From positions 62,001 through 126,000 of the forward strand of contig JAHJCO010000008.1 in the NCBI GenBank assembly GCA_018831265.1: a stretch of 64,000 nt of DNA, written 5' to 3'. Positions 32,442-42,130 of the stretch are shown here, in pieces. Each line of letters begins with the position of its first letter. Position 1 is the first letter of the stretch. Origin of the DNA: Actinomycetota bacterium (GTDB taxonomy: Bacteria > Actinomycetota > Geothermincolia > Fen-727 > Anoxymicrobiaceae). The notes under the pieces are model-generated. The model made no database searches and had not been told where the DNA came from. It worked only from the letters and a program-made list of their open reading frames with translations. The position numbers and the translations under genes are program-made.

Positions 32442-34439
32442 GTGGCGATTGAGCCTGTAACCAAGATAACCGTAATCGCGCACAACACCGTCGAGGACGA
32501 CCTCGTGGAGGCCATGTACCGCCTCGGCACCGTCCACGTCGATATTGTCGAGGTCGACGATCTCCTGGACGCGAAGAAGCTCAGCGAGAGCGAGAACCAC
32601 GAGGCCCGCGGCTACAGCTTCGCCATCGTCCAGATCGAGTTCATCCTGGGATTCCTGAGGCGGCACGCCACGGAGAAACCCGGTTTCCTGAAGACCATGA
32701 TCCGGGACAAGTACCCGATGACCCTGGACGACTTCGCGAACGCCGAGCAGCTCGTGGACCTCGACAGGCTCTACCACGAGGTATCCGACTACGAGAGGCG
32801 CTTCGTCAACATGAAGGCCAGGAAGGCGAAGCTCGAGGCAGAGAGGGACGAGCTTCAGTACTGGGCCGACCTGGTGATACCGATGGAGGAGCTGCACGGA
32901 GAGCACCTCTTCGCCCTGAAGCTGGTGAGGATACTCGAAACCGACTTCGACGCGGTAACCGCCGAACTGGAGTCGGAGGTGCCCGAGAGCTCCGTCGAGG
33001 TCGTCAGCAGGCGGACGCTCTGGGTGAGCTGCCTCATAATCTACTATCCGCCCCTCGAGGAAGAGCTCATGGCCGTGCTGGCGCGCCAGAAGGCCGAGAT
33101 CGTGACCCTGCCCGACATCGAGGACGAGCCCGAGGAGCGCCGGGAGCACGTCGAGAGGGAGATCGCCTCCATCGACCGGAGGCGCGAGGACCTGGAGGAG
33201 AAGGTCCAGGGGCAGATGCACCTCGTCTCCTCGTTGGAGGTGCTGCGGGAGTACATGGTCAACGAGAGGCGTAAGATCGAGATCACCACCTCCTTCGGCG
33301 CGACCCAGTCCACCGTCGCCGTGGAGGGCTGGCTGGCCGAGGACAGCGTGCCCTTCACCGCGGACAGGCTGAGCGCGGTCGCCGAGGAGTTGGCACTGGA
33401 GGTCAGTGAGCCCGCCGATGAGGACAAACCACCGGTGAAGCTGAAGAACCCGGGTTGGGCGAGGCCGTTCGAGCTGCTGGTGAAGATGTACGGCACACCA
33501 AACCGAAGCGAGTACGACCCGACCGTGGTCATGGCCGTCTCGTTTTCACTGTTCTTCGGGTTCTGCATTGGGGACTTCGGCTACGGGCTGTGCCTGCTCG
33601 TGGCGCTGTACCTGCTCAGGAGGTTCCTCCCCCTTGGCGACGGGGCGAAGGACTTCATGACCTGCCTGATGTACGGATCGGTGTTCGCGATAGTGATAGG
33701 CGCCCTGACGGGCTCCTACTTCGGCATCGAGACGGACAAGCTGCCGCTGTTCCTGCAGAAGATCGGCGTGCTCGACCCCCTCAACAGGACGCTGCTGGTG
33801 ATGGGGGTCTGCATCGGGATCGGGTTCGTGCACATGCTAATCGGCACCGGCGCCGAGATGCATGACAACTGGAAGACCGGGGATAAGAGCGCGGCCCTGA
33901 TAGACCAGGGACTGATCTTCCTTCTGTTCGTGGGGGTCGGAATCGGCGCGGTCCTCGCATTCGTGGGATTGATACCGGGCACGGTGGTTGTCTGGATGCT
34001 GCTCGCGGTGATAATAGCGATGATACTGCTGCTGGGCCGCAGCTCGAAGAGCATACCCGGCAAGCTTGTCAACGGCCTCTACGAGACGTACGGCACCGTG
34101 GTGGGTTACATCTCGGATGCGATCTCCTACGTCCGGCTGTTCGCCCTGGGGCTGGCGACCTTCATCATCGGCATGGTGATAAACATCATGGCGGGCCTGG
34201 TCCAGGGGATCGCCCCCGTCATCGGGATCGTCCTGATGCTGGTGATCCTGCTGGTGGGGCACACCTTCAACGTGGCGATCAACCTCCTCGGTGCTTTCGT
34301 GCACCCGCTGCGACTGGAGTTCGTAGAGTTCTTCGGCAAGTTCTACGACGACGGCGGCGCTGAGTTCAAACCGTTCGGAGTCGAGTCAAAGGTAGTGATG
34401 ATAAAGGAGCCGGAAGGCACGACTGACGTGCCCTCTTGA
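32442..34439 (+). CDS. V/A-type ATP synthase subunit I
   Basis: A 665-residue subunit a/I homologue. The first 350 residues are cytoplasmic and coiled-coil-rich; the C-terminal half has about seven or eight membrane helices beginning VVMAVSFSLFFGFCIGDFGYG. YVRLFALGLATFIIG carries the arginine needed for ion movement. GTG start 32442. Forms the ion half-channels against the K ring. Confidence 0.93.
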   Translation: MAIEPVTKITVIAHNTVEDDLVEAMYRLGTVHVDIVEVDDLLDAKKLSESENHEARGYSFAIVQIEFILGFLRRHATEKPGFLKTMIRDKYPMTLDDFANAEQLVDLDRLYHEVSDYERRFVNMKARKAKLEAERDELQYWADLVIPMEELHGEHLFALKLVRILETDFDAVTAELESEVPESSVEVVSRRTLWVSCLIIYYPPLEEELMAVLARQKAEIVTLPDIEDEPEERREHVEREIASIDRRREDLEEKVQGQMHLVSSLEVLREYMVNERRKIEITTSFGATQSTVAVEGWLAEDSVPFTADRLSAVAEELALEVSEPADEDKPPVKLKNPGWARPFELLVKMYGTPNRSEYDPTVVMAVSFSLFFGFCIGDFGYGLCLLVALYLLRRFLPLGDGAKDFMTCLMYGSVFAIVIGALTGSYFGIETDKLPLFLQKIGVLDPLNRTLLVMGVCIGIGFVHMLIGTGAEMHDNWKTGDKSAALIDQGLIFLLFVGVGIGAVLAFVGLIPGTVVVWMLLAVIIAMILLLGRSSKSIPGKLVNGLYETYGTVVGYISDAISYVRLFALGLATFIIGMVINIMAGLVQGIAPVIGIVLMLVILLVGHTFNVAINLLGAFVHPLRLEFVEFFGKFYDDGGAEFKPFGVESKVVMIKEPEGTTDVPS

Positions 34440-34452
34440 AAGGAGGAGGCAA

Positions 34453-34965
34453 TTGTTCGGAGCCTTACAAGGAGCGGTCAACGTGGCCAAGGCCGTCACA
34501 TGGGGTGGGCTGACCGGTTACCAGTGGGCGATTCTCGGGGCCGCGCTCGCTTTCATCGGGGGAGGCATGGGGTCGGCCGTGGGCATCACCTATGTCAACC
34601 ACGTGGCCAGCGGAATCCTGGTGGAGGACCCCGACAAGTTCGGGCCGCTGCTCCCGCTCATCGCCATCCCGGGCACCCAGGGAGTGTATGGATTGATCAC
34701 GGGGATCCTGGTGCCGATATTCTTCGACCTTCCGAAGCTGCCGGCCTACCAGGGCCTGTTGGTGTTCTTCGCCTGCCTGCCGGTCGCCTTCGTGTGCTTC
34801 CTGTCGGCGGTATACCAGGGTCTCTCCTCGGCGAGCGCCTCGGGGATGGTCGCCAGGAGGACCGAGGAAGCCGGCAAGGCACTGATACTGCCGGCGCTGG
34901 TCGAGACATATGCCGTGTTCGCGCTGATCCTTACGATCTACCTGTTCACGCAGATAAAAGGGTAG
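34453..34965 (+). CDS. V/A-type ATP synthase proteolipid subunit K
   Basis: A 170-residue rotor protein with four membrane helices, i.e. a fused double hairpin. The second hairpin has the ion-binding glutamate in LPALVETYAVFAL; the first, PGTQGVYGLITGI, has none, as in NtpK-type subunits. TTG 34453 follows GGAGGAGG. One carboxylate per four helices usually marks V-type rings with low ion-to-ATP ratios. Sodium or proton use is not decided by eye. Confidence 0.92.
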   Translation: MFGALQGAVNVAKAVTWGGLTGYQWAILGAALAFIGGGMGSAVGITYVNHVASGILVEDPDKFGPLLPLIAIPGTQGVYGLITGILVPIFFDLPKLPAYQGLLVFFACLPVAFVCFLSAVYQGLSSASASGMVARRTEEAGKALILPALVETYAVFALILTIYLFTQIKG

Positions 34966-34994
34966 GGTGACAGTCACCTCCGGAGGCGCATGAG

Positions 34995-35594
34995 ATGCCG
35001 CTAGACAAGCTCTTGGAACGGATACTCACCGACGCCGAGCAGCATTCGCTCCAGATAGTGGGGAACGCCCAGAGGGAGCGCACCCGGCTGGAGGAGACTG
35101 CGGAGGCCGAAGCGGAGCACAGGTACGACCGAATGGTAAAGGCCGCGGAGCGGTCTGCCGAGGACGAGCGGAAGCAGAGGGTGACCATCGCCGGGCTGGA
35201 CGCCCGCAAGTCGGTGCTCGAGAGGAAGCAGGAGATGATCGCCGGGGTCTTCGAGGCGGCGGTCGCCGCCGTCAGGGAAATGCCCCCGGCAGAGTACGTG
35301 GAGAGGATGGCCGGGCAACTGGCAGCCTCGGGCAGGCGCGCTGGTGACGTGCTGCTGTCGCCCCGGGACCGTGGGAGCCTGGGAGAGCGGCTGGTGGCAC
35401 GCGCCAACGAGCTCGTCTCCGGAGCCGCGGGCTCCTTCACTCTCGCGCCAGGCACCAGGGACATCGCGGGGGGCTTCATCCTCTCCAGCGGGGGCATCGA
35501 GATCAACTACTCGCTGGAGGCCCTCATTAACTCCCGCAAGGAGGAGTTCGAGCCCCTGGTGGTGCAGGCCCTGTTCGGTGAGGTCGACCGATGA
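34995..35594 (+). CDS. V/A-type ATP synthase subunit E
   Basis: A 199-residue peripheral stalk subunit. Residues 1-90 form a charged helix and the C-terminal half is the globular head (GGFILSSGGIEINYSLEALI is characteristic). ATG 34995 has GGAGG upstream. Partners with subunit H. Confidence 0.9.
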   Translation: MPLDKLLERILTDAEQHSLQIVGNAQRERTRLEETAEAEAEHRYDRMVKAAERSAEDERKQRVTIAGLDARKSVLERKQEMIAGVFEAAVAAVREMPPAEYVERMAGQLAASGRRAGDVLLSPRDRGSLGERLVARANELVSGAAGSFTLAPGTRDIAGGFILSSGGIEINYSLEALINSRKEEFEPLVVQALFGEVDR

Positions 35595-35636
35595 GGCGCT
35601 TCTCCTCGTGCCTCGCGGCGGCCGGGTGAGGTCCCG

Positions 35637-36680
35637 ATGAAACGGTCCCTCACGCTGTTCAGCCAGGGAAGCACCTACGGTCACGCCGTGGGCCGGATAA
35701 TGGTCCACGAGGCGGGGCTCCTCAACATGCAGCAGGTCTACCGCATGATCGAGTCCGACTACGCCGAGGCGCTGGCCGTGGCAAGCGAGACCGTGTACGG
35801 CCCCTACCTGGAGGGGGCCGCGACCCAGGTCGAGGTCGAGGAAGGGCTGATGCGGTTCCTCGCCAACCAGTACCAGTTCATCGACCGCGTGACCCAGGGT
35901 ACCCCCGTGAGCGAGTTCCTCCACCTGAAGTACGACTTCCACAACCTTAAGGTCGTGCTCCGCCGGAAGTACTTCGGAGGCACGGAGGGAGAGGAGCTGC
36001 TGTCGGGCCTGGGCTCGGTGACAGTGGACTCCATAGAGGGACTCCTCGAGGGCGAAGGCCGCGTAGAGGTCCCGGGCTATGTCCGGGAGGCCGCCGAGAG
36101 GGTCTCGGAGGCCATGGAGCAGGGGGAGCCCGATCCCCAGCGCATCGACACGATAGTGGACAGGGCGTTCCTGGAGCAGCGGCTGGCGGTGGCGGAGGAG
36201 ACCGGCAGCGAGCTGCTCGTCGATTTCTGCCGCGCCTCCATAGACCTGGCCAACATCCTCATCCTGGTCCGCGGCCGGAAGCTGGACAAGGGCCCGGAGT
36301 ACTACGAGGAGGCGCTGGCCGAGGGGGGCGAGCTCAAAAGGCAGAGGCTCTTCAAGCTGGAGGGGGAGACGGTGGAGGCCGTCGCCGCGGCCATGCCCGG
36401 CTCGCGCTATGCGCGGATGCTCGCCGGGATGCTCGAGTACGGCGACGAGGCGACCAGGCTCACCTCGTTCGACCGGGCGTCCGACGAGTTCCTGCTGGAG
36501 GAGCTGCGTAAGTTCTCGACCGTATCGGTCGGGCCGGAGAGGGTGGTGCGCTACATGCTGGCGCGCGAAAACGAGGTCGCGATGCTGAGGGTGATCTTCG
36601 TGGGCAAGCTGAACGCGCTCACCCCGGAGGTCATCGAGTCACGCCTGCCGGTCACCTACATGCGGGAAGCGACGAGGTGA
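35637..36680 (+). CDS. V/A-type ATP synthase subunit C
   Basis: A 347-residue subunit C/d. It links the central stalk to the proteolipid ring. The N terminus TYGHAVGRIMVHEAGLL and the repeated helical pattern with KYDFHNLKVVLRRKY fit the family. It begins 42 bp after subunit E at ATG 35637 and ends just before subunit F. Confidence 0.9.
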   Translation: MKRSLTLFSQGSTYGHAVGRIMVHEAGLLNMQQVYRMIESDYAEALAVASETVYGPYLEGAATQVEVEEGLMRFLANQYQFIDRVTQGTPVSEFLHLKYDFHNLKVVLRRKYFGGTEGEELLSGLGSVTVDSIEGLLEGEGRVEVPGYVREAAERVSEAMEQGEPDPQRIDTIVDRAFLEQRLAVAEETGSELLVDFCRASIDLANILILVRGRKLDKGPEYYEEALAEGGELKRQRLFKLEGETVEAVAAAMPGSRYARMLAGMLEYGDEATRLTSFDRASDEFLLEELRKFSTVSVGPERVVRYMLARENEVAMLRVIFVGKLNALTPEVIESRLPVTYMREATR

Positions 36681-36684
36681 TCCG

Positions 36685-37002
36685 GTGAAGATGGCTATCC
36701 TGGGCGACCAGACAGCGACCGAGGGGTTCAAGGCGCTGGGCCTCGACGCCTTCGCCGTGGGCGAGCTTTCCGGGGCGCAGGAAGTCTGGCAGGCGGTGGA
36801 CCCGGAGAAGTACTCGGTAATCTTTGTGACGGAGCCCGTGTACCGGGCACTCATCGTGGAGCTGGAGCCGCTCAGGGAGAGGGTCTACCCCGTGGTGACG
36901 GTCATCCCGTCGGTCCTGGGCGGCAGGAACGCGGGGAGAGACGAGATCAGGGCCCTGGTAGAGAAGGCCGTGGGGACCGACATCATGTTCCGCGAGGAAT
37001 AA
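36685..37002 (+). CDS. V/A-type ATP synthase subunit F
   Basis: A 105-residue central stalk subunit: MAILGDQTATEGFKALGLDA and YSVIFVTEPVYRAL are typical. GTG 36685 (after GAGGTG) or ATG 36691 may be the start. The A subunit gene follows after a repeat-filled 121-bp gap. Confidence 0.9.
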   Translation: MKMAILGDQTATEGFKALGLDAFAVGELSGAQEVWQAVDPEKYSVIFVTEPVYRALIVELEPLRERVYPVVTVIPSVLGGRNAGRDEIRALVEKAVGTDIMFREE

Positions 37003-37022
37003 ACACAGGCTCGCCCCCCCGG

Positions 37023-37096
37023 GCTTGGGCGCGGACTTCAGTCCGCGAATGAGAGGGAGAGTAAGAAGGGACCCGGGACTGAAGTCCCGGCCCAAT
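37023..37096. repeat. Pair of GGACTTCAGTCC-type palindromes inside the ATPase operon
   Basis: GCGGACTTCAGTCCGC and CCGGGACTGAAGTCCCGG, the same pair as between purA and purD and in the same order. They lie between subunits F and A. Confidence 0.75.
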
Positions 37097-37123
37097 CGGG
37101 ATGGTCTTGAAGAAGGAGAGACG

Positions 37124-38920
37124 ATGGCTGACGACGACCTGGCTGGTGAGATAGTAAGGGTCGCGGGCCCCCTGGTGGTTGCGCGCGGCCTCCCCGCGCC
37201 GAAGATGTACGACCTTGTCAGGGTCGGGGCACAGGGGCTCATGGGGGAGGTCATCGAGCTCAGGGCCGAGGACGCCTCCATCCAGGTGTACGAGGAGACC
37301 GGCGGACTGGGGCCGGGCGACCCGGTGTACACCACGGGCGGTGCGCTCAGCGTCGAGCTGGGGCCCGGCCTGCTCGAGTCGATCTACGACGGTGTTCAGC
37401 GACCGCTGAACCTATTGCGTGAGATGGAGGGCAACTTCATCACCCGGGGGACCGACATGCCCGCGCTCAGCCGGGAGCGCGACTGGGAGTTCGTACCCGT
37501 AGTGAAGGAAGGGGACGAGGTCCAGCCGGGCGACCTGCTGGGGACCATACAGGAGACACCGGTCATAGAGCACCGTGTGCTCCTCCCACCGGGGGTGAAG
37601 CCCGGCCGGGTGCAGTCCATCAGGTCCGGGGCCCTGAAGATCACGGACGTAGTTGCCGTGGTTGGTGACGGTGAGGCCGCCACGGAGGTGACCCTGCTCC
37701 AGCGCTGGCCGGTGCGCCGTGCCAGGCCGTTCAAGCACAAGTACGCTCCCACGGACCCGCTGACAACGGGCCAGAGGGTCATAGACACCTTCTTCCCGGT
37801 GGCCAAGGGCGGCACCGCCTGCATACCGGGGCCGTTCGGCAGCGGCAAGACGGTGGTCCAGCACCAGATAGCCAAGTGGGCCGACGCCGACGTGATCCTC
37901 TTCGTGGGGTGCGGTGAGCGTGGCAACGAGATGACAGAGGTGCTGCTCGAGTTCCCTCAGCTCACCGACCCGTACTCCGGGCATCCCCTGATGAAGCGCA
38001 CGGTCCTTATCGCCAACACCAGCAACATGCCCGTCGCCGCGCGTGAGGCGTCCGTCTATACCGGCCTCACCATCGCCGAGTACTACAGGGACATGGGTTA
38101 CAACGTGGCGCTTCAGGCCGACTCCACCAGCCGGTGGGCCGAGGCGCTGCGCGAGATCGGCGCCCGCCTGGAGGAGATGCCCGGCGAGGAGGGCTATCCC
38201 GCCTACCTGGGCTCGCGACTTGCGTCGTTCTACGAGAGGGCCGGGCTGGTGAGCTGCCTGGGGAGTAAGGAGTGCAGCGGCTCCGTGACGGTAGTCGGGT
38301 CCGTATCTCCGCCCGGCGGCGACCTGTCCGAGCCGGTCACCCAGGCGACGCTTCGGGTGGTCAAGGTGTTCTGGGGCCTGGAGGACAGGCTGGCCTTCAT
38401 GAGGCACTTCCCCGCCATCAACTGGCTGGTCAGCTACTCGATGTACCTGGCCCAGGTGTCGAAGAAGTGGGACGAGATAATTGACCCGTCTTTCAAGGAG
38501 TTGCGCACCGAGGCCATGACCCTGCTCCAGCGTGAGGCCGAGCTGGAGGAGATAGTCAGGCTCATCGGTGTCGAAGCTCTGTCGGCCGGCGAGCGGCTGA
38601 CCATGGAGGGGGCGCGCAGCATCCGGGAGGACTTCCTGCACCAGAACGCCTTCGACGAGATAGATACCTACAGCTCTCTGAAGAAGCAGTTCCTGCTGCT
38701 GCGGTGCGTCATCACCTTCCACCGGGAGGCGGAAAAGGCGCTCGAGGCGGGGGCGGAGATTGACGACGTGCTGGCGAGCCCGCTGCGTGAGCGGCTTGCG
38801 GACGCCAAGTTCATACCGGAGGACAGGCTGGAGGATTTCGACAAGCTGGACCAGGCCGCCGTCAAGGCGATGGAGGATCTCGTACCCAGGGAGGAGAGGG
38901 GAGCGGTATCAAACCTCTGA
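37124..38920 (+). CDS. atpA: V/A-type ATP synthase catalytic subunit A
   Basis: A 598-residue catalytic subunit. The P-loop GPFGSGKTVVQHQ is near residue 236 and the non-homologous insert typical of V-type A subunits precedes it. EMPGEEGYPAYLGSRLASFYERAG is another standard block. ATG 37124 has AAGGAGAG. ATP synthesis or hydrolysis takes place at the A-B interfaces. Confidence 0.96.
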   Translation: MADDDLAGEIVRVAGPLVVARGLPAPKMYDLVRVGAQGLMGEVIELRAEDASIQVYEETGGLGPGDPVYTTGGALSVELGPGLLESIYDGVQRPLNLLREMEGNFITRGTDMPALSRERDWEFVPVVKEGDEVQPGDLLGTIQETPVIEHRVLLPPGVKPGRVQSIRSGALKITDVVAVVGDGEAATEVTLLQRWPVRRARPFKHKYAPTDPLTTGQRVIDTFFPVAKGGTACIPGPFGSGKTVVQHQIAKWADADVILFVGCGERGNEMTEVLLEFPQLTDPYSGHPLMKRTVLIANTSNMPVAAREASVYTGLTIAEYYRDMGYNVALQADSTSRWAEALREIGARLEEMPGEEGYPAYLGSRLASFYERAGLVSCLGSKECSGSVTVVGSVSPPGGDLSEPVTQATLRVVKVFWGLEDRLAFMRHFPAINWLVSYSMYLAQVSKKWDEIIDPSFKELRTEAMTLLQREAELEEIVRLIGVEALSAGERLTMEGARSIREDFLHQNAFDEIDTYSSLKKQFLLLRCVITFHREAEKALEAGAEIDDVLASPLRERLADAKFIPEDRLEDFDKLDQAAVKAMEDLVPREERGAVSNL

Positions 38921-38937
38921 GCTCAGGCTCGAACTGA

Positions 38938-39025
38938 TTGGGCCCGGGCTTCAACTGATTGGGCCCGGACTTCAGTCCGGGGCCTGGGTAGATAGGATTG
39001 AGCCCGGGCTCTTAGCCCGGGAGGG
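38938..39025. repeat. Cluster of GGACTTCAGTCC-related palindromes
   Basis: CCCGGACTTCAGTCCGGGG, a diverged half (GGGCCCGGGCTTCAACTGATT) and CCCGGGCTCTTAGCCCGGG. They fill the 123-bp gap between subunits A and B. Confidence 0.7.
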
Positions 39026-39043
39026 TTCGCGAAAGGAAATAGC

Positions 39044-40414
39044 ATGGCCATCAGGGACTACATGACCGTAAGGGACATCGTGGGGCCGCTGCTGCTGGTA
39101 CGGCAGGTCGAGGGCGCCAAGTACGGTGAGCTGGTCGAGGTGGAGTTCCCCGACGGTACGGTCGGGTTCGGGAACGTGCTGGAGGTGAGCGAGGACCGCG
39201 TGCTCATCCAGTCGTTCGAGGGCACCCGCGGGCTGGACATCGGAAGCACCAGGGTCCGCTTCCGGGGCCGGGGCCTCGAGCTGGCCGTGTCCCGCGATAT
39301 GCTGGGCAGGGTCTTCGACGGGCTGGGGCGCCCAATCGACGACGGGCCCGAGATAATCCCGGACGAGAGGCTGGACGTCAACGGGAACCCCATAAACCCG
39401 TACGCGCGCGACTATCCCTCCGACTTCATACAGACCGGAATCTCGGCCATCGACGGGCTGAACCCGCTGGTGCGGGGGCAGAAGCTCCCCATCTTCTCCG
39501 GCGCGGGCCTGCCCCACTCCGAGCTCGCGGCCCAGATCGCCCGGCAGAGCTCGGTGCTGGGCAGGGAGGAGGAGTTCGCCGTCGTGTTCGCGGCCATGGG
39601 CATCACCTTCGAGGACGCGGACTTCTTCGTGCAGGAGTTCCGCAGCGCGGCGTCCATCGAGAGGTCCGTGCTGTTCATGAACCTGGCCGACGACCCGGCC
39701 GTCGAGCGCATCTCGACCCCCAGGGTGGCGCTGACCGCGGCCGAGTACCTCGCCTTCGAGCTGGGAATGCACGTGCTGGTCATCCTCACCGATATGACCT
39801 ACTACTGCGAGGCGCTGCGCGAGGTGTCCGCGGCGCGCAAGGAGGTCCCCGGGCGGCGCGGCTACCCCGGGTACCTGTACACGGACCTAGCGACGCTCTA
39901 CGAGAGGGCGGGGCGGATAATCGGGGAGAAAGGCTCGATCACCCAGATTCCGATCCTGAGCATGCCCGAGGACGACAAGACCCACCCGATACCGGACCTC
40001 ACCGGTTACATCACCGAGGGCCAGATCATCCTGAGCCGGGACCTGCACCGCAAGGGCGTCTATCCTCCGATCGACGTGCTGCCCTCGCTGTCCCGACTCA
40101 AGGAGAAGGGTATAGGTGAGGGACGGACCCGGGAGGACCACTCAAACCTCTCGAACCAGCTCTTCAGCGCGTATGCCAGGGGCAAGGAGGCCAAGGAGCT
40201 GGCGGTAATCCTGGGCGAGGCGGCGCTGACCGAGGAGGACAAGCTGTTCGCCGCTTTCTCCGGGGAGTTCGAGGACCGGTTCATCAGGCAGGGTGAACAG
40301 GAGAACAGGACCATAGAGGATACCCTGGCGCTGGGTTGGGAGCTGCTCAAGATGCTGCCGCGCGGGGCGCTGAAGCGCGTGCGCCAGGAGCAGATACAGA
40401 AGTACATGAAATAG
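39044..40414 (+). CDS. atpB: V/A-type ATP synthase subunit B
   Basis: A 456-residue non-catalytic nucleotide-binding subunit. The P-loop is replaced by [17 protein letters not shown], as normal for B subunits. Conserved [20 protein letters not shown] and PSLSRL follow. ATG 39044 has GAAAGG upstream. Confidence 0.96.
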   Translation: MAIRDYMTVRDIVGPLLLVRQVEGAKYGELVEVEFPDGTVGFGNVLEVSEDRVLIQSFEGTRGLDIGSTRVRFRGRGLELAVSRDMLGRVFDGLGRPIDDGPEIIPDERLDVNGNPINPYARDYPSDFIQTGISAIDGLNPLVRGQKLPIFSGAGLPHSELAAQIARQSSVLGREEEFAVVFAAMGITFEDADFFVQEFRSAASIERSVLFMNLADDPAVERISTPRVALTAAEYLAFELGMHVLVILTDMTYYCEALREVSAARKEVPGRRGYPGYLYTDLATLYERAGRIIGEKGSITQIPILSMPEDDKTHPIPDLTGYITEGQIILSRDLHRKGVYPPIDVLPSLSRLKEKGIGEGRTREDHSNLSNQLFSAYARGKEAKELAVILGEAALTEEDKLFAAFSGEFEDRFIRQGEQENRTIEDTLALGWELLKMLPRGALKRVRQEQIQKYMK

Positions 40415-40417
40415 CAC

Positions 40418-40508
40418 CCTCCCCTCCCTCTCCCCTGGGGGGAGAGGGTCGGGGTGACCGATTTCTCCCTCCCCCTCGAGGGGGGAGGGTTGGGGTGGGG
40501 GTGATAGC
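40418..40508. repeat. C/G-rich hairpin repeats
   Basis: CCCTCTCCCC...GGGGAGAGGG and CCTCCCCCTCGAGGGGGGAGG are two hairpins in the 120-bp gap between subunits B and D. A similar one occurs near 30645-30680. Such repeats are widespread in GC-rich genomes. Confidence 0.65.
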
Positions 40509-40534
40509 CCCCCACTGAGGCGAAAAGGCAAGGC

Positions 40535-41167
40535 ATGGCCGAGAAGCTGAGCGTCAACCCGAACAGGATGGTGCTGCTGAAGATAAAGCGGCGCCTCAGC
40601 GTAGCACGCCGCGGGCACAAGTTGCTCAAGGACAAGTTCGACGAGCTCATGAAGCCGTTCCTGGCGACCATCAAGGAGACGGGGCGGATAAGGGAAGAGG
40701 TCGAGACAGAGCTGGAGGAGGCGTACAAGCTGTTCGCCATCGCGCGGGTGGAGACCTCGGCCGTGGAGCTGGACGCGGCGCTTTCGCAGCCGAAGGTGAG
40801 CGCGGACGTGGCCGTGCACAGGAGGAACCTGGTCTCGCTCACCGTCCCGGAGTTCGAGCTCGACCTGGAGGGTGAGTTCGACTGCTACGGGCTCGCGTCC
40901 ACCCCCGCTATGCTGGACGAGGCGCTCTCGCGCATGCGGGAGGTCCTTCCCCGCATGGTGCTCCTGGCCCAGCGCGAGAACACCATCAAGATGCTGGCCT
41001 GGGAGATCGAGAAGACCCGCCGCCGCGTGAACGCCCTGGAGTACGTGCTCATACCGCAGCTCGAGGAGACGGTCCGCTATATCACCATGAAGCTGGACGA
41101 GTTCGAGCGCGCGAACCTCAACCGCCTGATGAAGATCAAGGAGATGGTCGGCGGCGGCGAGATCTAG
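40535..41167 (+). CDS. V/A-type ATP synthase subunit D
   Basis: A 210-residue central rotor shaft subunit, helical at both ends. NPNRMVLLKIKRRLSVARRGHKLLKDK at the start and ARRVNALEYVLIP-type C-terminal sequence (RRRVNALEYVLIPQL) are family signatures. Last gene of the operon; it converges with the anti-sigma gene 26 bp away. Confidence 0.94.
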   Translation: MAEKLSVNPNRMVLLKIKRRLSVARRGHKLLKDKFDELMKPFLATIKETGRIREEVETELEEAYKLFAIARVETSAVELDAALSQPKVSADVAVHRRNLVSLTVPEFELDLEGEFDCYGLASTPAMLDEALSRMREVLPRMVLLAQRENTIKMLAWEIEKTRRRVNALEYVLIPQLEETVRYITMKLDEFERANLNRLMKIKEMVGGGEI

Positions 41168-41193
41168 CCGCTCCGCCTGACACCCCGAATCCC

Positions 41194-42096
41194 TTACTGG
41201 GTCTCGCGCTGCTCTATGAAGTACAGGATGCTGGTGTTCGGGTTGGCCGTGAACTTCTCCGGGCTCATCACCCACACCTCGACCCGGTTCAGGTTCTTCG
41301 AGTCGCCGCTACGCGAGGGCGCCGCGAGCCCGATGATATAGGCCGACTGGCCCGTGAAGAGCGCCTTCTCCAGGTAGCAGGGGAGCATCACCGGCTCGCT
41401 GGAGGTAATGTAGCTGACCATCGCCTCGTACATCCCGCCGTCGCCGCCCATGGCCTGGAACTCCAGGGCCGCTCTATCCGTGTAGTTGCCGCGCAGCTGT
41501 ACCGCGTCTCCCATGCTGTAGTTGGCCGAGTACTGCTTCTTCACGTCCAGGTCCTCGAACATCGCCCGCAGCGACTCGCCGTTGTAGTCGGTATTGCTGA
41601 CCTTGACCTCGGGAGTGGGCAGGCCGACTCTGGCCATCCCGGGAGCCAGGGCGTCCTCCGACATCGATGCGGGGTTGCTCATGCCCGGGCCGGAGGTCCC
41701 CGCTTCCTTCGAGTACTCCGAGACTGTCGTCGTCTCCTCCGGCGGGCCGGTGTAGACGCCGACCACCACCGCCACCGCGACCAGTATCGCCGCCACCGCC
41801 CCGGCGACGGCCAGTGTGGCCGGCCTCTGCAGGAACCCGAATACAGCCGCCGACCTGCCGGTCCTCATGGAGGGAGCCTCCGCCCTGATGGAGGCACGCA
41901 CGCGCGAAGCCGCGGCGTCGGACATCAGGACCGGCTGCAGGGAGGAGAGCGCCGCGCCCGAAAGATTGATCTGCTCGGCCATCGCGGCGCACCCGGGGCA
42001 CGAGGCCAGGTGCTCATCTATCCGCACGGAGTCCTCGGGTACCAGCGAGCCGTCGTTGTATTCGATTAGCGCTTTCCTTGCCTGGCGGCAATTCAT
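41194..42096 (-). CDS. Zinc-finger (zf-HC2) anti-sigma factor
   Basis: A 300-residue membrane anti-sigma factor. The N terminus has C3...H29-x3-C33-x2-C36 (MNCRQARK and EHLASCPGCA), the zinc-bound anti-sigma domain. One membrane helix (LAVAGAVAAILVAVAVVVGV) lies near residues 93-113, and an outer domain of about 180 residues follows. It should bind the sigma factor encoded 34 bp upstream. ATG 42096 has GGAGGT. Confidence 0.85.
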   Translation of the reverse strand: MNCRQARKALIEYNDGSLVPEDSVRIDEHLASCPGCAAMAEQINLSGAALSSLQPVLMSDAAASRVRASIRAEAPSMRTGRSAAVFGFLQRPATLAVAGAVAAILVAVAVVVGVYTGPPEETTTVSEYSKEAGTSGPGMSNPASMSEDALAPGMARVGLPTPEVKVSNTDYNGESLRAMFEDLDVKKQYSANYSMGDAVQLRGNYTDRAALEFQAMGGDGGMYEAMVSYITSSEPVMLPCYLEKALFTGQSAYIIGLAAPSRSGDSKNLNRVEVWVMSPEKFTANPNTSILYFIEQRETQ

Positions 42097-42130
42097 CCGG
42101 TTACCTCCACCAACCGGTTAGACGGAGCGC

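Noticed and set aside
37412..38722. Long minus-strand frame opposite ATPase subunit A
   Set aside because: Same reason: antisense shadow of a highly conserved gene.
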